Source: JBBRNH01 sp038230415 | GTDB taxonomy: Bacteria > Bacteroidota > Bacteroidia > Cytophagales > Spirosomataceae | Direction: 5' to 3' | DNA: 64,000 nucleotides | Assembly: GCA_038230415.1 (NCBI GenBank) | Contig: JBBRNH010000001.1 | Coordinates: 1 to 64,000 of the forward strand | Shown here: piece by piece, positions 1 through 7,308 of the stretch | Layout: every line of letters starts with the position of its first letter | How positions within the stretch are numbered: the first letter of the stretch is position 1 | Position numbers and translations under genes: made by a program | Notes under the pieces: model-generated | Database searches by the model: none | What the model was told of the DNA's origin: nothing | The model's input: only the letters and a program-made list of their open reading frames with translations

Positions 1-1
1 A

Positions 2-1258
2 GCCCTCGCCCGCCAAAACGAACACATCGGCCAAAACCCGGAAAATATCAACCGTTGGGTAGCCGAAAACACGCCCCTGCCGGGTTGGTTAAATTTGGTT
101 CGGGTTGGGTTGCCGTTGCTCACTATTGCGCTGATTAGCTTGTGGTTAGCTGGGATTTTACCGGGATACGCCGTGTTGTTTTCGCTGACTTTGCACGGGT
201 TGGTGTTGCGGCAGGTGGCCCTCCAGGCCAAAGAAGCAAGTGAACAAACCCACGAAATAACCACTGCGCTAAGTGGTTTTCGGGATATGTTCGCACTGGC
301 CGAAAGCGTGGAAGGTGACAGCCCGTTGATCCGGGATATGAGGCAATCGCTCAAAAACGGCCCCAAACCCGCGTCAGTCGCAACAGCGAGATTGGCGGGA
401 TTAGTCGAGAATTTCAATTTTCGGCGTAACCCGTATTTCATGCTGTTGATTGGAATTTTGCTGCTTTGGGACGTGCAGTATCTGATGGCCCTGAACCACT
501 GGCGGAAACAATACGGAACGGCTTTGCCCGATTGGTTCGATGCGCTTGCCCAGGCTGAAGCCCTGAATTCGTTGGCTGGGTTTGCATTTGCTCATCCAGA
601 ATACGCTACGCCAAACTTGATTGAAGATGATGGGTTGTTTCTGGAAGCCACCAACGCGGCCCACCCGCTCATTCGATCCGATAAAGCTGTTGCTAACTCA
701 TTGATTCTGAACGGCCCCGGCCAAACAATCCTGATTACGGGTTCTAATATGTCGGGCAAGAGCACGTTTCTCCGTACCCTCGGCGCAAACGTGGTGCTGG
801 CCCTGGCGGGTGCGGTGGTCAGTGCCGAACGGTTTGCGTGTTCGCCCGTGCGCGTCTTCACCAGTATGCGAACGCAGGACTCGCTCGAAGAAAGCACGTC
901 GTCGTTTTATGCCGAACTCAAACGCCTGCAAGCTCTGATTCAGCAAACTGAGTCGGGTGCGAATCCCCCCGTGTTGTATTTTTTAGACGAAATTCTGAAA
1001 GGAACCAACTCCGCCGACCGCCACCGGGGGGCCGAAGCCCTGATTCGGCAACTGCACAAAACAACCGCATCGGGCTTTGTCTCGACCCACGATTTAGAAT
1101 TGGGTGTGCTGGCCGACGATACCGATTTTGTGCAGAACTTCCATTTCCAGTCTGATTTTCAGGATGGCAAATTGCTCTTCGACTATCGCCTGCGCGATGG
1201 GCTGTGCCAGAGTTTCAATGCCAGCCAACTCATGCGCTCCATCGGAATTGACGTGTAA
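2..1258 (+). CDS. MutS-family ATPase with membrane segments (5' partial)
   Basis: The reading frame is open from base 2, so the gene begins before the window and only the last 418 residues are seen. The C-terminal half is a MutS-type ABC ATPase: a Walker A motif GSNMSGKST begins at visible residue 247, followed by a Walker B-like LYFLDEIL and an STHD switch region. Two hydrophobic stretches (near visible residues 36-66 and 145-165) look like membrane segments, unlike MutS proper, and no mismatch-recognition domain is visible. Bacteroidota carry such membrane-type MutS relatives of about 600 residues; their role is not established, so I would not call it a mismatch-repair enzyme. It is followed by a palindromic repeat and a co-directional glycosyltransferase gene. 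Confidence 0.85.
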   Translation, partial: ALARQNEHIGQNPENINRWVAENTPLPGWLNLVRVGLPLLTIALISLWLAGILPGYAVLFSLTLHGLVLRQVALQAKEASEQTHEITTALSGFRDMFALAESVEGDSPLIRDMRQSLKNGPKPASVATARLAGLVENFNFRRNPYFMLLIGILLLWDVQYLMALNHWRKQYGTALPDWFDALAQAEALNSLAGFAFAHPEYATPNLIEDDGLFLEATNAAHPLIRSDKAVANSLILNGPGQTILITGSNMSGKSTFLRTLGANVVLALAGAVVSAERFACSPVRVFTSMRTQDSLEESTSSFYAELKRLQALIQQTESGANPPVLYFLDEILKGTNSADRHRGAEALIRQLHKTTASGFVSTHDLELGVLADDTDFVQNFHFQSDFQDGKLLFDYRLRDGLCQSFNASQLMRSIGIDV

Positions 1259-1259
1259 G

Positions 1260-1309
1260 GCGGGTGGAAACCCGCGCAGCTATTACAAACAAAGCGGGTT
1301 TCCACCCGC
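1260..1309. repeat. 16-bp inverted repeat between mutS-like and GT39 genes
   Basis: Perfect 16-base arms (1260-1275 and 1294-1309, core GCGGGTGGAAACCCGC) are separated by 18 bases. Each arm is itself a small hairpin (GCGGGT/ACCCGC). No T-tract follows, so it is more like a REP-type palindrome than a classical terminator, although it could stall transcription after the mutS-like gene. Confidence 0.75.
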
Positions 1310-1326
1310 GTTACCCGAATACCTGA

Positions 1327-2973
1327 ATGGCTGGCAAACTCCCCGAACGATCTTACCCGTTGCTCCTCGCTGGGCTGGGCGTTCTGTTTTATTTCCCGTT
1401 TCTGGGTCACGTTCACCTCTTTGATTGGGACGAAATCAACTTCGCCGAATCGGCCCGTGAGATGCTCGTAACGGGGAATTATACCCGCGTTCAGATTGAT
1501 TTTCAGCCGTTTTGGGAAAAACCGCCGTTATTTTTCTGGCTTCAGGCCGCAGCCATGCACGTCTTCGGTATCGGTGAATTTGCCGCCCGGTTCCCAAACG
1601 CGGTGATGGGCGTAATCACGCTCCTGACGCTGTTTTACATGGGCCGAAGTTTAGTTGATGCGCGGTTCGGATTGATATGGGCATTAGGATACCTCGGCTC
1701 CGTTGCGCCCCATTTCTACTTCAAAACCGGCATTATTGACCCTACCTTTAACTACTTTATTTTTGTTGGCATCTGGTTTTTGTCTCGTCGTAACTTCCTG
1801 TTGTCCGGGCTGTTGATCGGCTTAGCCGTGCTGACTAAAGGCCCCGTTGGTGCGCTCTTGGCCGGGCTAACATTCGTATGTTTCTGGGCGATAAATCAGT
1901 TCCGGCCCCTGCTGACCTGGCGCGATGCGCTGGTCTGGGTTGGTTGCGTGGCGGTGGTAACGTCATTATGGTTTGGGCCGGAAATTTTGCTCAACGGCCC
2001 CTGGTTTCTGAAGGAATTTATCACGTATCAAATCCGGCTTTTCTCAACCCCCGACGCGGGCCACGAGCAACCATTTTATTACCATTTCGTGGTGGTGCTG
2101 GTGGGCTGCTTCCCCATGTCAATTCTGGCGATTCGGTATCTGATCTTACCGAATAAATGGACAACCAAACTCCTGAATACTGAAATCCCCGAACGCCCCA
2201 ACAATCAAACTCCCGAACAGCTTTTCCGCCTTTGGATGGTTTGCCTGTTCTGGGTCGTGTTAATTTTGTTCAGCATTGTCCGCACCAAAATTGTGCATTA
2301 TTCGTCGCTGGCATGGTTTCCGGTGTCGTATCTGGCGGCTTATCACCTTTACCAACTCATCACGGGCGAAGTCCGCTGGAGTCGCTGGCTTACGGTAGGG
2401 TTGCTCGTTGTGGGTGGGTTGTTTGGGCTGATTATTACCACCTTGCCGCTGGTTGGCATGAACGCCCGGCAACTCGCGCCGTATATCGAAGACGCATTTG
2501 TGGTTGGCAACTTGCAGGCCCCGGTGCAGTGGGCGGGGTGGGAATGGGCTATTGGCGGGGCCTGGCTGATTGCGTTGATTATCTGCGTGTTGCAAATTCG
2601 GCGGGCCGGCTTCCGGGCGATTCTTGGCCTGTACGGGGCTACTGCCATCATGCTTTGGTTGTATTTGGCGGTGGTGGTGCCCAAAATCGAGCAGTATGTA
2701 CAGGGTTCGGTCATTGCGTTTTATGAATCAAAACGGGGGCAGCGCGTAATCGTTGAGCCGATTGGCTACAAAAGTTACGCGCACCTGTTTTATTTTCAGA
2801 AACAGCCCCCCGCCGACCCGCGATTGCACGATGAAAACTTTCTGCTCAATGGCCCCGTATCGCTCCTCACTTTCTTAATCACGAAAGTTGACCGTGCCGA
2901 CGACTACCGCAAACACCCGAATTTAATACTGGTAAAAGAAGAAAACGGATTCGTGTTTTTCCGGCGAAAGTGA
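1327..2973 (+). CDS. GT39-type membrane glycosyltransferase (PMT/ArnT-like)
   Basis: A 548-residue multi-pass membrane protein of the dolichyl-phosphate-mannose mannosyltransferase / ArnT superfamily. Family members move a sugar from a polyprenyl-phosphate donor to protein or lipid A at the outer face of the inner membrane. The N-terminal loop carries the family hallmark: an acidic DWDE after the first membrane helix (near residue 36), then QPFWEKPPL near residue 62, which matches the xxKPPL motif. About ten further hydrophobic helices follow and the C-terminus is soluble. The ATG at 1327 opens directly into a membrane helix. The acceptor and donor cannot be told from sequence. The neighbours give no pathway. 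Confidence 0.85.
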   Translation: MAGKLPERSYPLLLAGLGVLFYFPFLGHVHLFDWDEINFAESAREMLVTGNYTRVQIDFQPFWEKPPLFFWLQAAAMHVFGIGEFAARFPNAVMGVITLLTLFYMGRSLVDARFGLIWALGYLGSVAPHFYFKTGIIDPTFNYFIFVGIWFLSRRNFLLSGLLIGLAVLTKGPVGALLAGLTFVCFWAINQFRPLLTWRDALVWVGCVAVVTSLWFGPEILLNGPWFLKEFITYQIRLFSTPDAGHEQPFYYHFVVVLVGCFPMSILAIRYLILPNKWTTKLLNTEIPERPNNQTPEQLFRLWMVCLFWVVLILFSIVRTKIVHYSSLAWFPVSYLAAYHLYQLITGEVRWSRWLTVGLLVVGGLFGLIITTLPLVGMNARQLAPYIEDAFVVGNLQAPVQWAGWEWAIGGAWLIALIICVLQIRRAGFRAILGLYGATAIMLWLYLAVVVPKIEQYVQGSVIAFYESKRGQRVIVEPIGYKSYAHLFYFQKQPPADPRLHDENFLLNGPVSLLTFLITKVDRADDYRKHPNLILVKEENGFVFFRRK

Positions 2974-3056
2974 CGGGGGAGACGAAGGCGAGGAGATGAT
3001 AAGCGGTTAGTTTTCTGGCAATTCCGTACCCGAATCCGTACACGGTATAAAACCAA

Positions 3057-3093
3057 AAAACCCATCATTCTGGTCGTCAGAACGATGGGTTTT
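3057..3093 (-). terminator. Intrinsic terminator of the tRNA gene
   Basis: A 10-bp perfect stem (3057-3066 with 3084-3093; AAAACCCATC/GATGGGTTTT) with extra pairs TCTG/CAGA inside lies just after the tRNA on the minus strand. It is followed in that direction by a T-rich run. It may also stop transcription coming from the GT39 gene. Confidence 0.75.
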
Positions 3094-3100
3094 CGCTAAG

Positions 3101-3173
<73 letters not shown>

Positions 3174-3184
3174 ATATTGGACTG

Positions 3185-3214
3185 CAAAGGTAAAAGCATT
3201 TCACAGAAAATCAA
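3185..3214 (-). promoter_or_regulatory. Promoter of the initiator tRNA
   Basis: On the minus strand a perfect Bacteroidota -7 box TACCTTTG (3185-3192) lies 11 bases before the tRNA, with a -33 TTG (3212-3214) 19 bases further upstream. It lies back to back with the putative era promoter. Confidence 0.7.
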
Positions 3215-3215
3215 C

Positions 3216-3223
3216 TACCTTTG
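3216..3223 (+). promoter_or_regulatory. Putative era promoter -7 box
   Basis: TACCTTTG on the plus strand matches the TAnnTTTG consensus; the -33 region is weak (TTTC near 3199). Transcription would start near 3230, giving a leader of about 85 bases that includes a terminator-like hairpin. Confidence 0.55.
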
Positions 3224-3238
3224 TAGAAATAAATTTAT

Positions 3239-3277
3239 CCCCGCCCGGTTTTACCCAATCAGGCGGGGCATTTTTTT
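3239..3277 (+). terminator. Terminator-like hairpin in the era leader
   Basis: CCCCGCC (3239-3245) pairs with GGCGGGG (3262-3268) around a 16-base loop, and seven T residues follow at 3271-3277. It has the form of an intrinsic terminator but sits between the putative era promoter and the era start. It could attenuate era or end a very short transcript. Confidence 0.6.
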
Positions 3278-3316
3278 CGGTATCCGTTGGAAATCAACGG
3301 CATAGATCACCTCCAG

Positions 3317-4252
3317 ATGGAAATAGAAAACGTTCCGGCCCCTCAGCCGGAGGCTCCGCCCGATACCCACCGGGCCGGGTTTGTCAGTATTGTTGGCAAA
3401 CCCAACGTCGGCAAGTCAACGCTGATGAATCAATTAGTTGGTGAGCGCATCTCCATTATCACCGCCAAAGCCCAGACTACCCGCCATCGCATCATGGGTA
3501 TCCTGAACGGAACCCACAACGGCGATGAGTTTCAACTCGTGTATTCTGACACGCCCGGCATCATTAAACCGCAGTACAAACTTCACGAGTCAATGATGCG
3601 GTTTGTGCGCGGCTCGCTCGAAGATGCGGATGTGGTGCTGTTTGTGACCGATATTTTCGAGAAACACGATGAACAGGATGCCCTCGACCGGCTCCAAAAG
3701 GTGGAAGCCCCGATTCTGCTGCTCATCAACAAAATTGATCAGGCCACGCCCGACGAAGTAGCCGAGAAGATTGCCTACTGGCAGGAAAACGTGACCGCCG
3801 AAATCGTGATGCCCATCTCGGCCCTAAATGGCGATGGCGTAGATGCTGTTTTCGAGAATTTGGTAAGCCGATTACCGGTTCATCCACCGTATTTCCCGAA
3901 AGACGAACTGACCGACAAGCCGGAGCGTTTTTTTGCGTCGGAGATTATTCGGGAGAAGATTTTCCTGAACTACAAAAAAGAAATTCCGTACAGTGCCGAA
4001 GTGGTGGTGACGGGGTTTAAGGAGCGCGACGACATGATTGTAGTCACGACCGAAATCTTGGTCGAGCGGGCCACGCAACGGGCCATTCTGCTCGGCGAAG
4101 GCGGTAAGATGATTAAGAAAACGGGCATTATGGCCCGCGAAGAATTGGAACGGTTCTTCGGCAAGAAAGTATTTTTAGAAACATTCGTCAAAGTAGAACC
4201 CGACTGGCGCAACAAGGAGCGTTTCCTGAAGCGGTTGGGCTATGAAGAATAA
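3317..4252 (+). CDS. era: GTPase Era
   Basis: Era is an essential GTPase that binds the 3' end of 16S rRNA and assists 30S subunit maturation. From the ATG at 3317 the protein has 311 residues, normal for Era. It has G1 GKPNVGKST (from residue 27), G3 DTPGI, G4 NKID and a C-terminal KH RNA-binding domain with the usual basic stretch near the end. A TTG ten codons upstream (3287) is in frame, but the ATG gives a length closer to the family. The next gene, der, follows in the same direction after 88 bases of repeat-bearing spacer, so the two ribosome-assembly GTPases are probably co-transcribed. Confidence 0.95.
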   Translation: MEIENVPAPQPEAPPDTHRAGFVSIVGKPNVGKSTLMNQLVGERISIITAKAQTTRHRIMGILNGTHNGDEFQLVYSDTPGIIKPQYKLHESMMRFVRGSLEDADVVLFVTDIFEKHDEQDALDRLQKVEAPILLLINKIDQATPDEVAEKIAYWQENVTAEIVMPISALNGDGVDAVFENLVSRLPVHPPYFPKDELTDKPERFFASEIIREKIFLNYKKEIPYSAEVVVTGFKERDDMIVVTTEILVERATQRAILLGEGGKMIKKTGIMAREELERFFGKKVFLETFVKVEPDWRNKERFLKRLGYEE

Positions 4253-4259
4253 CAAATGG

Positions 4260-4334
4260 GTCGAAAGTCAAAAGTCACAGGTCGAAAGTCTTTTCAAAGA
4301 TGACCATGTTGACTTTCGACTTTCGACTTTCGAC
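4260..4334. repeat. Heptamer repeat and inverted repeat before der
   Basis: The spacer contains GTCGAAAGTC twice (4260-4269, 4281-4290) and then tandem CGACTTT units (about 4311-4334). GTCGAAAGTC (4281-4290) is the exact reverse complement of GACTTTCGAC (4311-4320), so the RNA could form a 10-bp hairpin just before the der start. Confidence 0.8.
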
Positions 4335-4340
4335 TTAAAA

Positions 4341-5663
4341 ATGGCAAATATCGTAGCAATAGTAGGCCGCCCCAATGTGGGCAAATCAACGCTGTTTAAC
4401 CGCCTGACGGAACAGCGGCAGGCCATCATGGATAATCAGTCGGGGGTGACCCGCGACCGGCATTACGGTTTCGTGGACTGGACCGGCAGAACCTTTACCG
4501 TTATTGACACGGGTGGCTACGTGGTTGGCTCCGAAGATATTTTCGAGGGAGCCATCCGCAATCAGGTCGAGATCGCCATCGAAGAATCAACGGTGCTACT
4601 GTTTATGGTGGACACCATGACCGGCATGACGGGTTTAGATCAGGATTTTGCCAACGTACTGCGCCGGTCAAAAAAGCCGGTGATTGTGGTGGCAAACAAA
4701 GCTGAAACCGGCGAACGCACCCACGCTGCCGCCGAATTTTACGCGCTTGGCCTCGGCGATCCGTTCCCGATTTCGTCGCAAACCGGCTCCGGCACAGGTG
4801 ATCTGCTCGATGAAGTAATCAAACACTTCCAGACTCCCGGTGGCGAAGACCCCGATGCCGGTATTCCGCGCATTGCCATTCTTGGACGGCCAAACGTAGG
4901 TAAATCGTCGTTTCTGAACGTGCTGACGGGGCAGGAACGGAGCATCGTGACCGACATTGCCGGTACCACCCGCGATGCCATAAACACCCGTTACAAAGCC
5001 TACGGCAAAGATTTTATTTTGACCGATACGGCGGGTTTGCGCCGAAAATCGAAAATCAGCGATAACATCGAGTTTTACTCAACGCTTCGGGCCTTGAAAG
5101 CAATGGAAGAATCGGATGTCTGTATCGTGATGCTCGATGCCACGCGGGGCGTTGGCGAAAGCGGGGTCGAATCGCAGGATATGAACATCATCGGGCAGGC
5201 AATCCGGGCCAAAAAAGGCGTGGTGATTATGATTAACAAGTGGGACGCGGTGGAGAAGGACCAAAAAACGGCGGATGTCTGGCGCAAAGCCATGATTGAA
5301 CGCATGGCCCCCATTGACTACCTGCCCATTATGTTTGCGTCGGTACACGAGAAGCAACGCATCTTTCAGGTGATGGAAAAAGCGATGGAGGTCTATGAAA
5401 ACAAGACCAAGAAAATCTCGACCTCGCGGCTCAACGAGGTGATGCAGGCCGAAATAGAAGCTTACCCGCCCCCGGCTACCAAAGGCAAAAACGTTAAGAT
5501 CAAATACATGATTCAGTTGCCTACACCGTCGCCAACGTTTCTGTTTTTCTGCAACCTGCCCCAGTATGTGCAGGGAGCCTACGAACGGTTTCTGGAGAAT
5601 AAACTGCGGCAACATTTTGGCTTCGACGGGGTGCCGATCACGATTTTCTTCCGGCAGAAGTAA
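4341..5663 (+). CDS. der: GTPase Der (EngA)
   Basis: Der has two tandem GTPase domains and a KH-like C-terminal domain and acts in 50S ribosomal subunit assembly. Starting at the ATG at 4341 it has 440 residues, the usual length. Both G1 motifs are GRPNVGKS (near residues 8 and 182), and the second domain shows DTAGL and NKWD. The frame is open back to an ATG at 4242, but that extension would translate the heptamer repeat and has no counterpart in the family. The C-terminus ends in the typical FFRQK. It lies directly downstream of era. Confidence 0.95.
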   Translation: MANIVAIVGRPNVGKSTLFNRLTEQRQAIMDNQSGVTRDRHYGFVDWTGRTFTVIDTGGYVVGSEDIFEGAIRNQVEIAIEESTVLLFMVDTMTGMTGLDQDFANVLRRSKKPVIVVANKAETGERTHAAAEFYALGLGDPFPISSQTGSGTGDLLDEVIKHFQTPGGEDPDAGIPRIAILGRPNVGKSSFLNVLTGQERSIVTDIAGTTRDAINTRYKAYGKDFILTDTAGLRRKSKISDNIEFYSTLRALKAMEESDVCIVMLDATRGVGESGVESQDMNIIGQAIRAKKGVVIMINKWDAVEKDQKTADVWRKAMIERMAPIDYLPIMFASVHEKQRIFQVMEKAMEVYENKTKKISTSRLNEVMQAEIEAYPPPATKGKNVKIKYMIQLPTPSPTFLFFCNLPQYVQGAYERFLENKLRQHFGFDGVPITIFFRQK

Positions 5664-5799
5664 AATAGTGACAAGTGGTCAGTGATTGTATTTTACTGTA
5701 CCTTCGTGTTGTTAGAATTGCATTTTTTGGAGAGGAGAAGCCAGCAGCTACAAAAATTACTTGCCCCTCCTTTTTTTGTCAACCGTAACAACAACTTCT

Positions 5800-6228
5800 A
5801 TGAGTCTATTGATGTCAGTAATACTGTTCCTTAGCAGTATCAATCCAACAGACGCTCAGGCGAGTTTCGCGCAGGAAGGCAAAGCATCGTTTTACGCAAA
5901 AAAATTCACGGGCCGCCGAACGGCCAACGGTGAGCGGGTGAATGCCACTGCCTTTGAAGCGGCCCACCGGACACTGCCCTTCAATACATTGGTTGAAGTT
6001 ACTAATCTCCGAAACAACCGCTCAGTTGTGGTCAGAATCAACGACCGGGGGCCGTTTATGCGGGGCCGCGTGTTAGATATGACCCACGCAGCCGCCCACG
6101 CCTTAGGCTTTATCAGTCACGGCGTTGCCACCGTAAAACTCCGGGTGGTAGGCAAAGGCAAATTTATTGCGGTAACGCCTGTCGCCATCCCCGCCAATTA
6201 TGAGCCGCTAATGCAGCCGGTGCTGTAA
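5800..6228 (+). CDS. RlpA-like double-psi beta-barrel protein
   Basis: A small exported protein of 142 residues. From the ATG at 5800 there is a signal peptide of about 20 residues ending at DAQA. The rest is one RlpA/DPBB domain: GKASFYAKKF, then TANGE, then the hallmark VRINDRGPF followed by RVLDMTHAAA. RlpA proteins are cell-wall-associated; some cleave naked glycan strands as lytic transglycosylases and bind septal peptidoglycan. There is no SPOR domain, so this is a minimal form. A TTG at 5761 is in frame, but the ATG gives a better signal peptide. An intrinsic terminator at 6277-6298 follows. Confidence 0.88.
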   Translation: MSLLMSVILFLSSINPTDAQASFAQEGKASFYAKKFTGRRTANGERVNATAFEAAHRTLPFNTLVEVTNLRNNRSVVVRINDRGPFMRGRVLDMTHAAAHALGFISHGVATVKLRVVGKGKFIAVTPVAIPANYEPLMQPVL

Positions 6229-6254
6229 GACGTGTTGATAATCCGCCACAAAAG

Positions 6255-6274
6255 GAGACGCAAATATGCGTCTC
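6255..6274. repeat. Palindrome GAGACGCA/TGCGTCTC
   Basis: GAGACGCA and TGCGTCTC pair around a 4-base loop. The same core recurs in the larger inverted repeat at 7262-7306, so this appears to be a dispersed palindrome. It precedes the terminator at 6277. Confidence 0.7.
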
Positions 6275-6276
6275 TA

Positions 6277-6298
6277 CGCGCCGAACGGCGCGTTTTTT
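6277..6298 (+). terminator. Intrinsic terminator after the rlpA-like gene
   Basis: CGCGCC (6277-6282), loop GAAC, GGCGCG (6287-6292) and six T residues (6293-6298) form a textbook terminator. It lies 15 bases before the next start codon at 6313. Confidence 0.8.
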
Positions 6299-6312
6299 GC
6301 GTTATTGCCGGT

Positions 6313-7254
6313 ATGAAGCAACAACTCAATTTGGGGCAGGTCCGGCAGTTCGGCAACGTCGAGTTTCTGGCCCGGCAGATGGTCGAAGGATTTATTACCG
6401 GGCTGCACAAATCTCCCTTTCACGGTTTCTCGGTGGAGTTTGCCGAACACCGGCTCTATAACACCGGCGAATCTACCCGGCATATTGACTGGAAAGTCTT
6501 TGGCAAGACCGAAAAACTGTTTGTCAAACGCTACGAGGAAGAAACCAATCTGCGGTGTCATTTGCTGATAGACACCTCATCATCAATGTATTACCCGGAG
6601 CGTGACAATGGTAAAATCACCTTCAGCGTGATGGCGGCTGCGTGTTTAGCCTATCTGCTGCAACGCCAGAAAGATGCCGTGAGCCTGACCACGTTTTCGA
6701 GTGCCATTGAGGTGCAAACGCCGGTGAAATCAACGCCGTCGCACGTGCAAAAGCTCTTCACGCAGTTAGATTTGCTCATGCAGAAACCAGGACCCGGTGC
6801 CGCAAACGCCCGGCAAAGCATTGCTGGGCGTAAAACCGCCGTTGCCGAGGTCATTCATGAACTGGCTGAGAAAATTCACAAACGCTCATTGGTGGTGATT
6901 TTCAGCGATATGTTTGAGAACATCGAAAGCCAGGACGCGCTGTTTTCGGCCCTGCAACACCTGCGCCATAACCTGCATGAGGTGGTGGTGTTTCATGTTA
7001 AAGACAAAAAAACCGAAGAGGATTTTGCTTTTGACGAGCGACCCTACGAGTTTGTTGATCTCGAAACGGGCGAAAAAGTCCGGCTACAGCCCGGTCAGGT
7101 GCGCGAATCATACCAAACCGCCGTCCGAGAACAGTTTCAGGAACTCAAACTGCGTTGCGGTCAATACAAAATTGATTTTATCGAGGCCGACATTGCCCAG
7201 GGTTTTGACCAGATTCTGACCGCCTATTTAGTGAAACGGACGAAAATGCGGTGA
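6313..7254 (+). CDS. DUF58 / vWA-like protein
   Basis: A 313-residue soluble protein of the DUF58 family. The N-terminal part contains the conserved RHIDWKVFGKT stretch, followed by a von Willebrand A-like fold with a MIDAS-like DTSSSM (near residue 89) and FSDMF near residue 199. In Bacteroidota such proteins usually sit beside a MoxR-type AAA+ ATPase and vWA/BatA proteins and are thought to help assemble or activate metal-binding complexes; no MoxR gene is present here. The ATG at 6313 follows the terminator directly; an upstream in-frame ATG (6232) would translate the palindrome and terminator and is rejected. Confidence 0.85.
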   Translation: MKQQLNLGQVRQFGNVEFLARQMVEGFITGLHKSPFHGFSVEFAEHRLYNTGESTRHIDWKVFGKTEKLFVKRYEEETNLRCHLLIDTSSSMYYPERDNGKITFSVMAAACLAYLLQRQKDAVSLTTFSSAIEVQTPVKSTPSHVQKLFTQLDLLMQKPGPGAANARQSIAGRKTAVAEVIHELAEKIHKRSLVVIFSDMFENIESQDALFSALQHLRHNLHEVVVFHVKDKKTEEDFAFDERPYEFVDLETGEKVRLQPGQVRESYQTAVREQFQELKLRCGQYKIDFIEADIAQGFDQILTAYLVKRTKMR

Positions 7255-7261
7255 TGTAGAA

Positions 7262-7306
7262 ACGCATACTTGCGTCTCCCACATAAAAAAAGACGCAAGT
7301 ATGCGT
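7262..7306. repeat. 16-bp inverted repeat between convergent genes
   Basis: Perfect arms 7262-7277 and 7291-7306 (core ACGCATACTTGCGTCT) are separated by 13 bases that include an A-run. It lies between the convergent DUF58 and thioredoxin genes; the stop of the latter is at 7309-7311. With A/T runs on its flanks it could terminate transcription in both directions. It shares GACGCA/TGCGTC with the element at 6255. Confidence 0.75.
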
Positions 7307-7308
7307 CT

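Noticed and set aside
4242..4340. Upstream ATG of der at 4242
   Set aside because: It would encode the heptamer repeat; the family starts at the later ATG with MANIVAIVGRPN.
5079..5615. Antisense frame of 178 codons inside der
   Set aside because: Shadow of der in a GC-rich coding frame; no motif or start context supports it.
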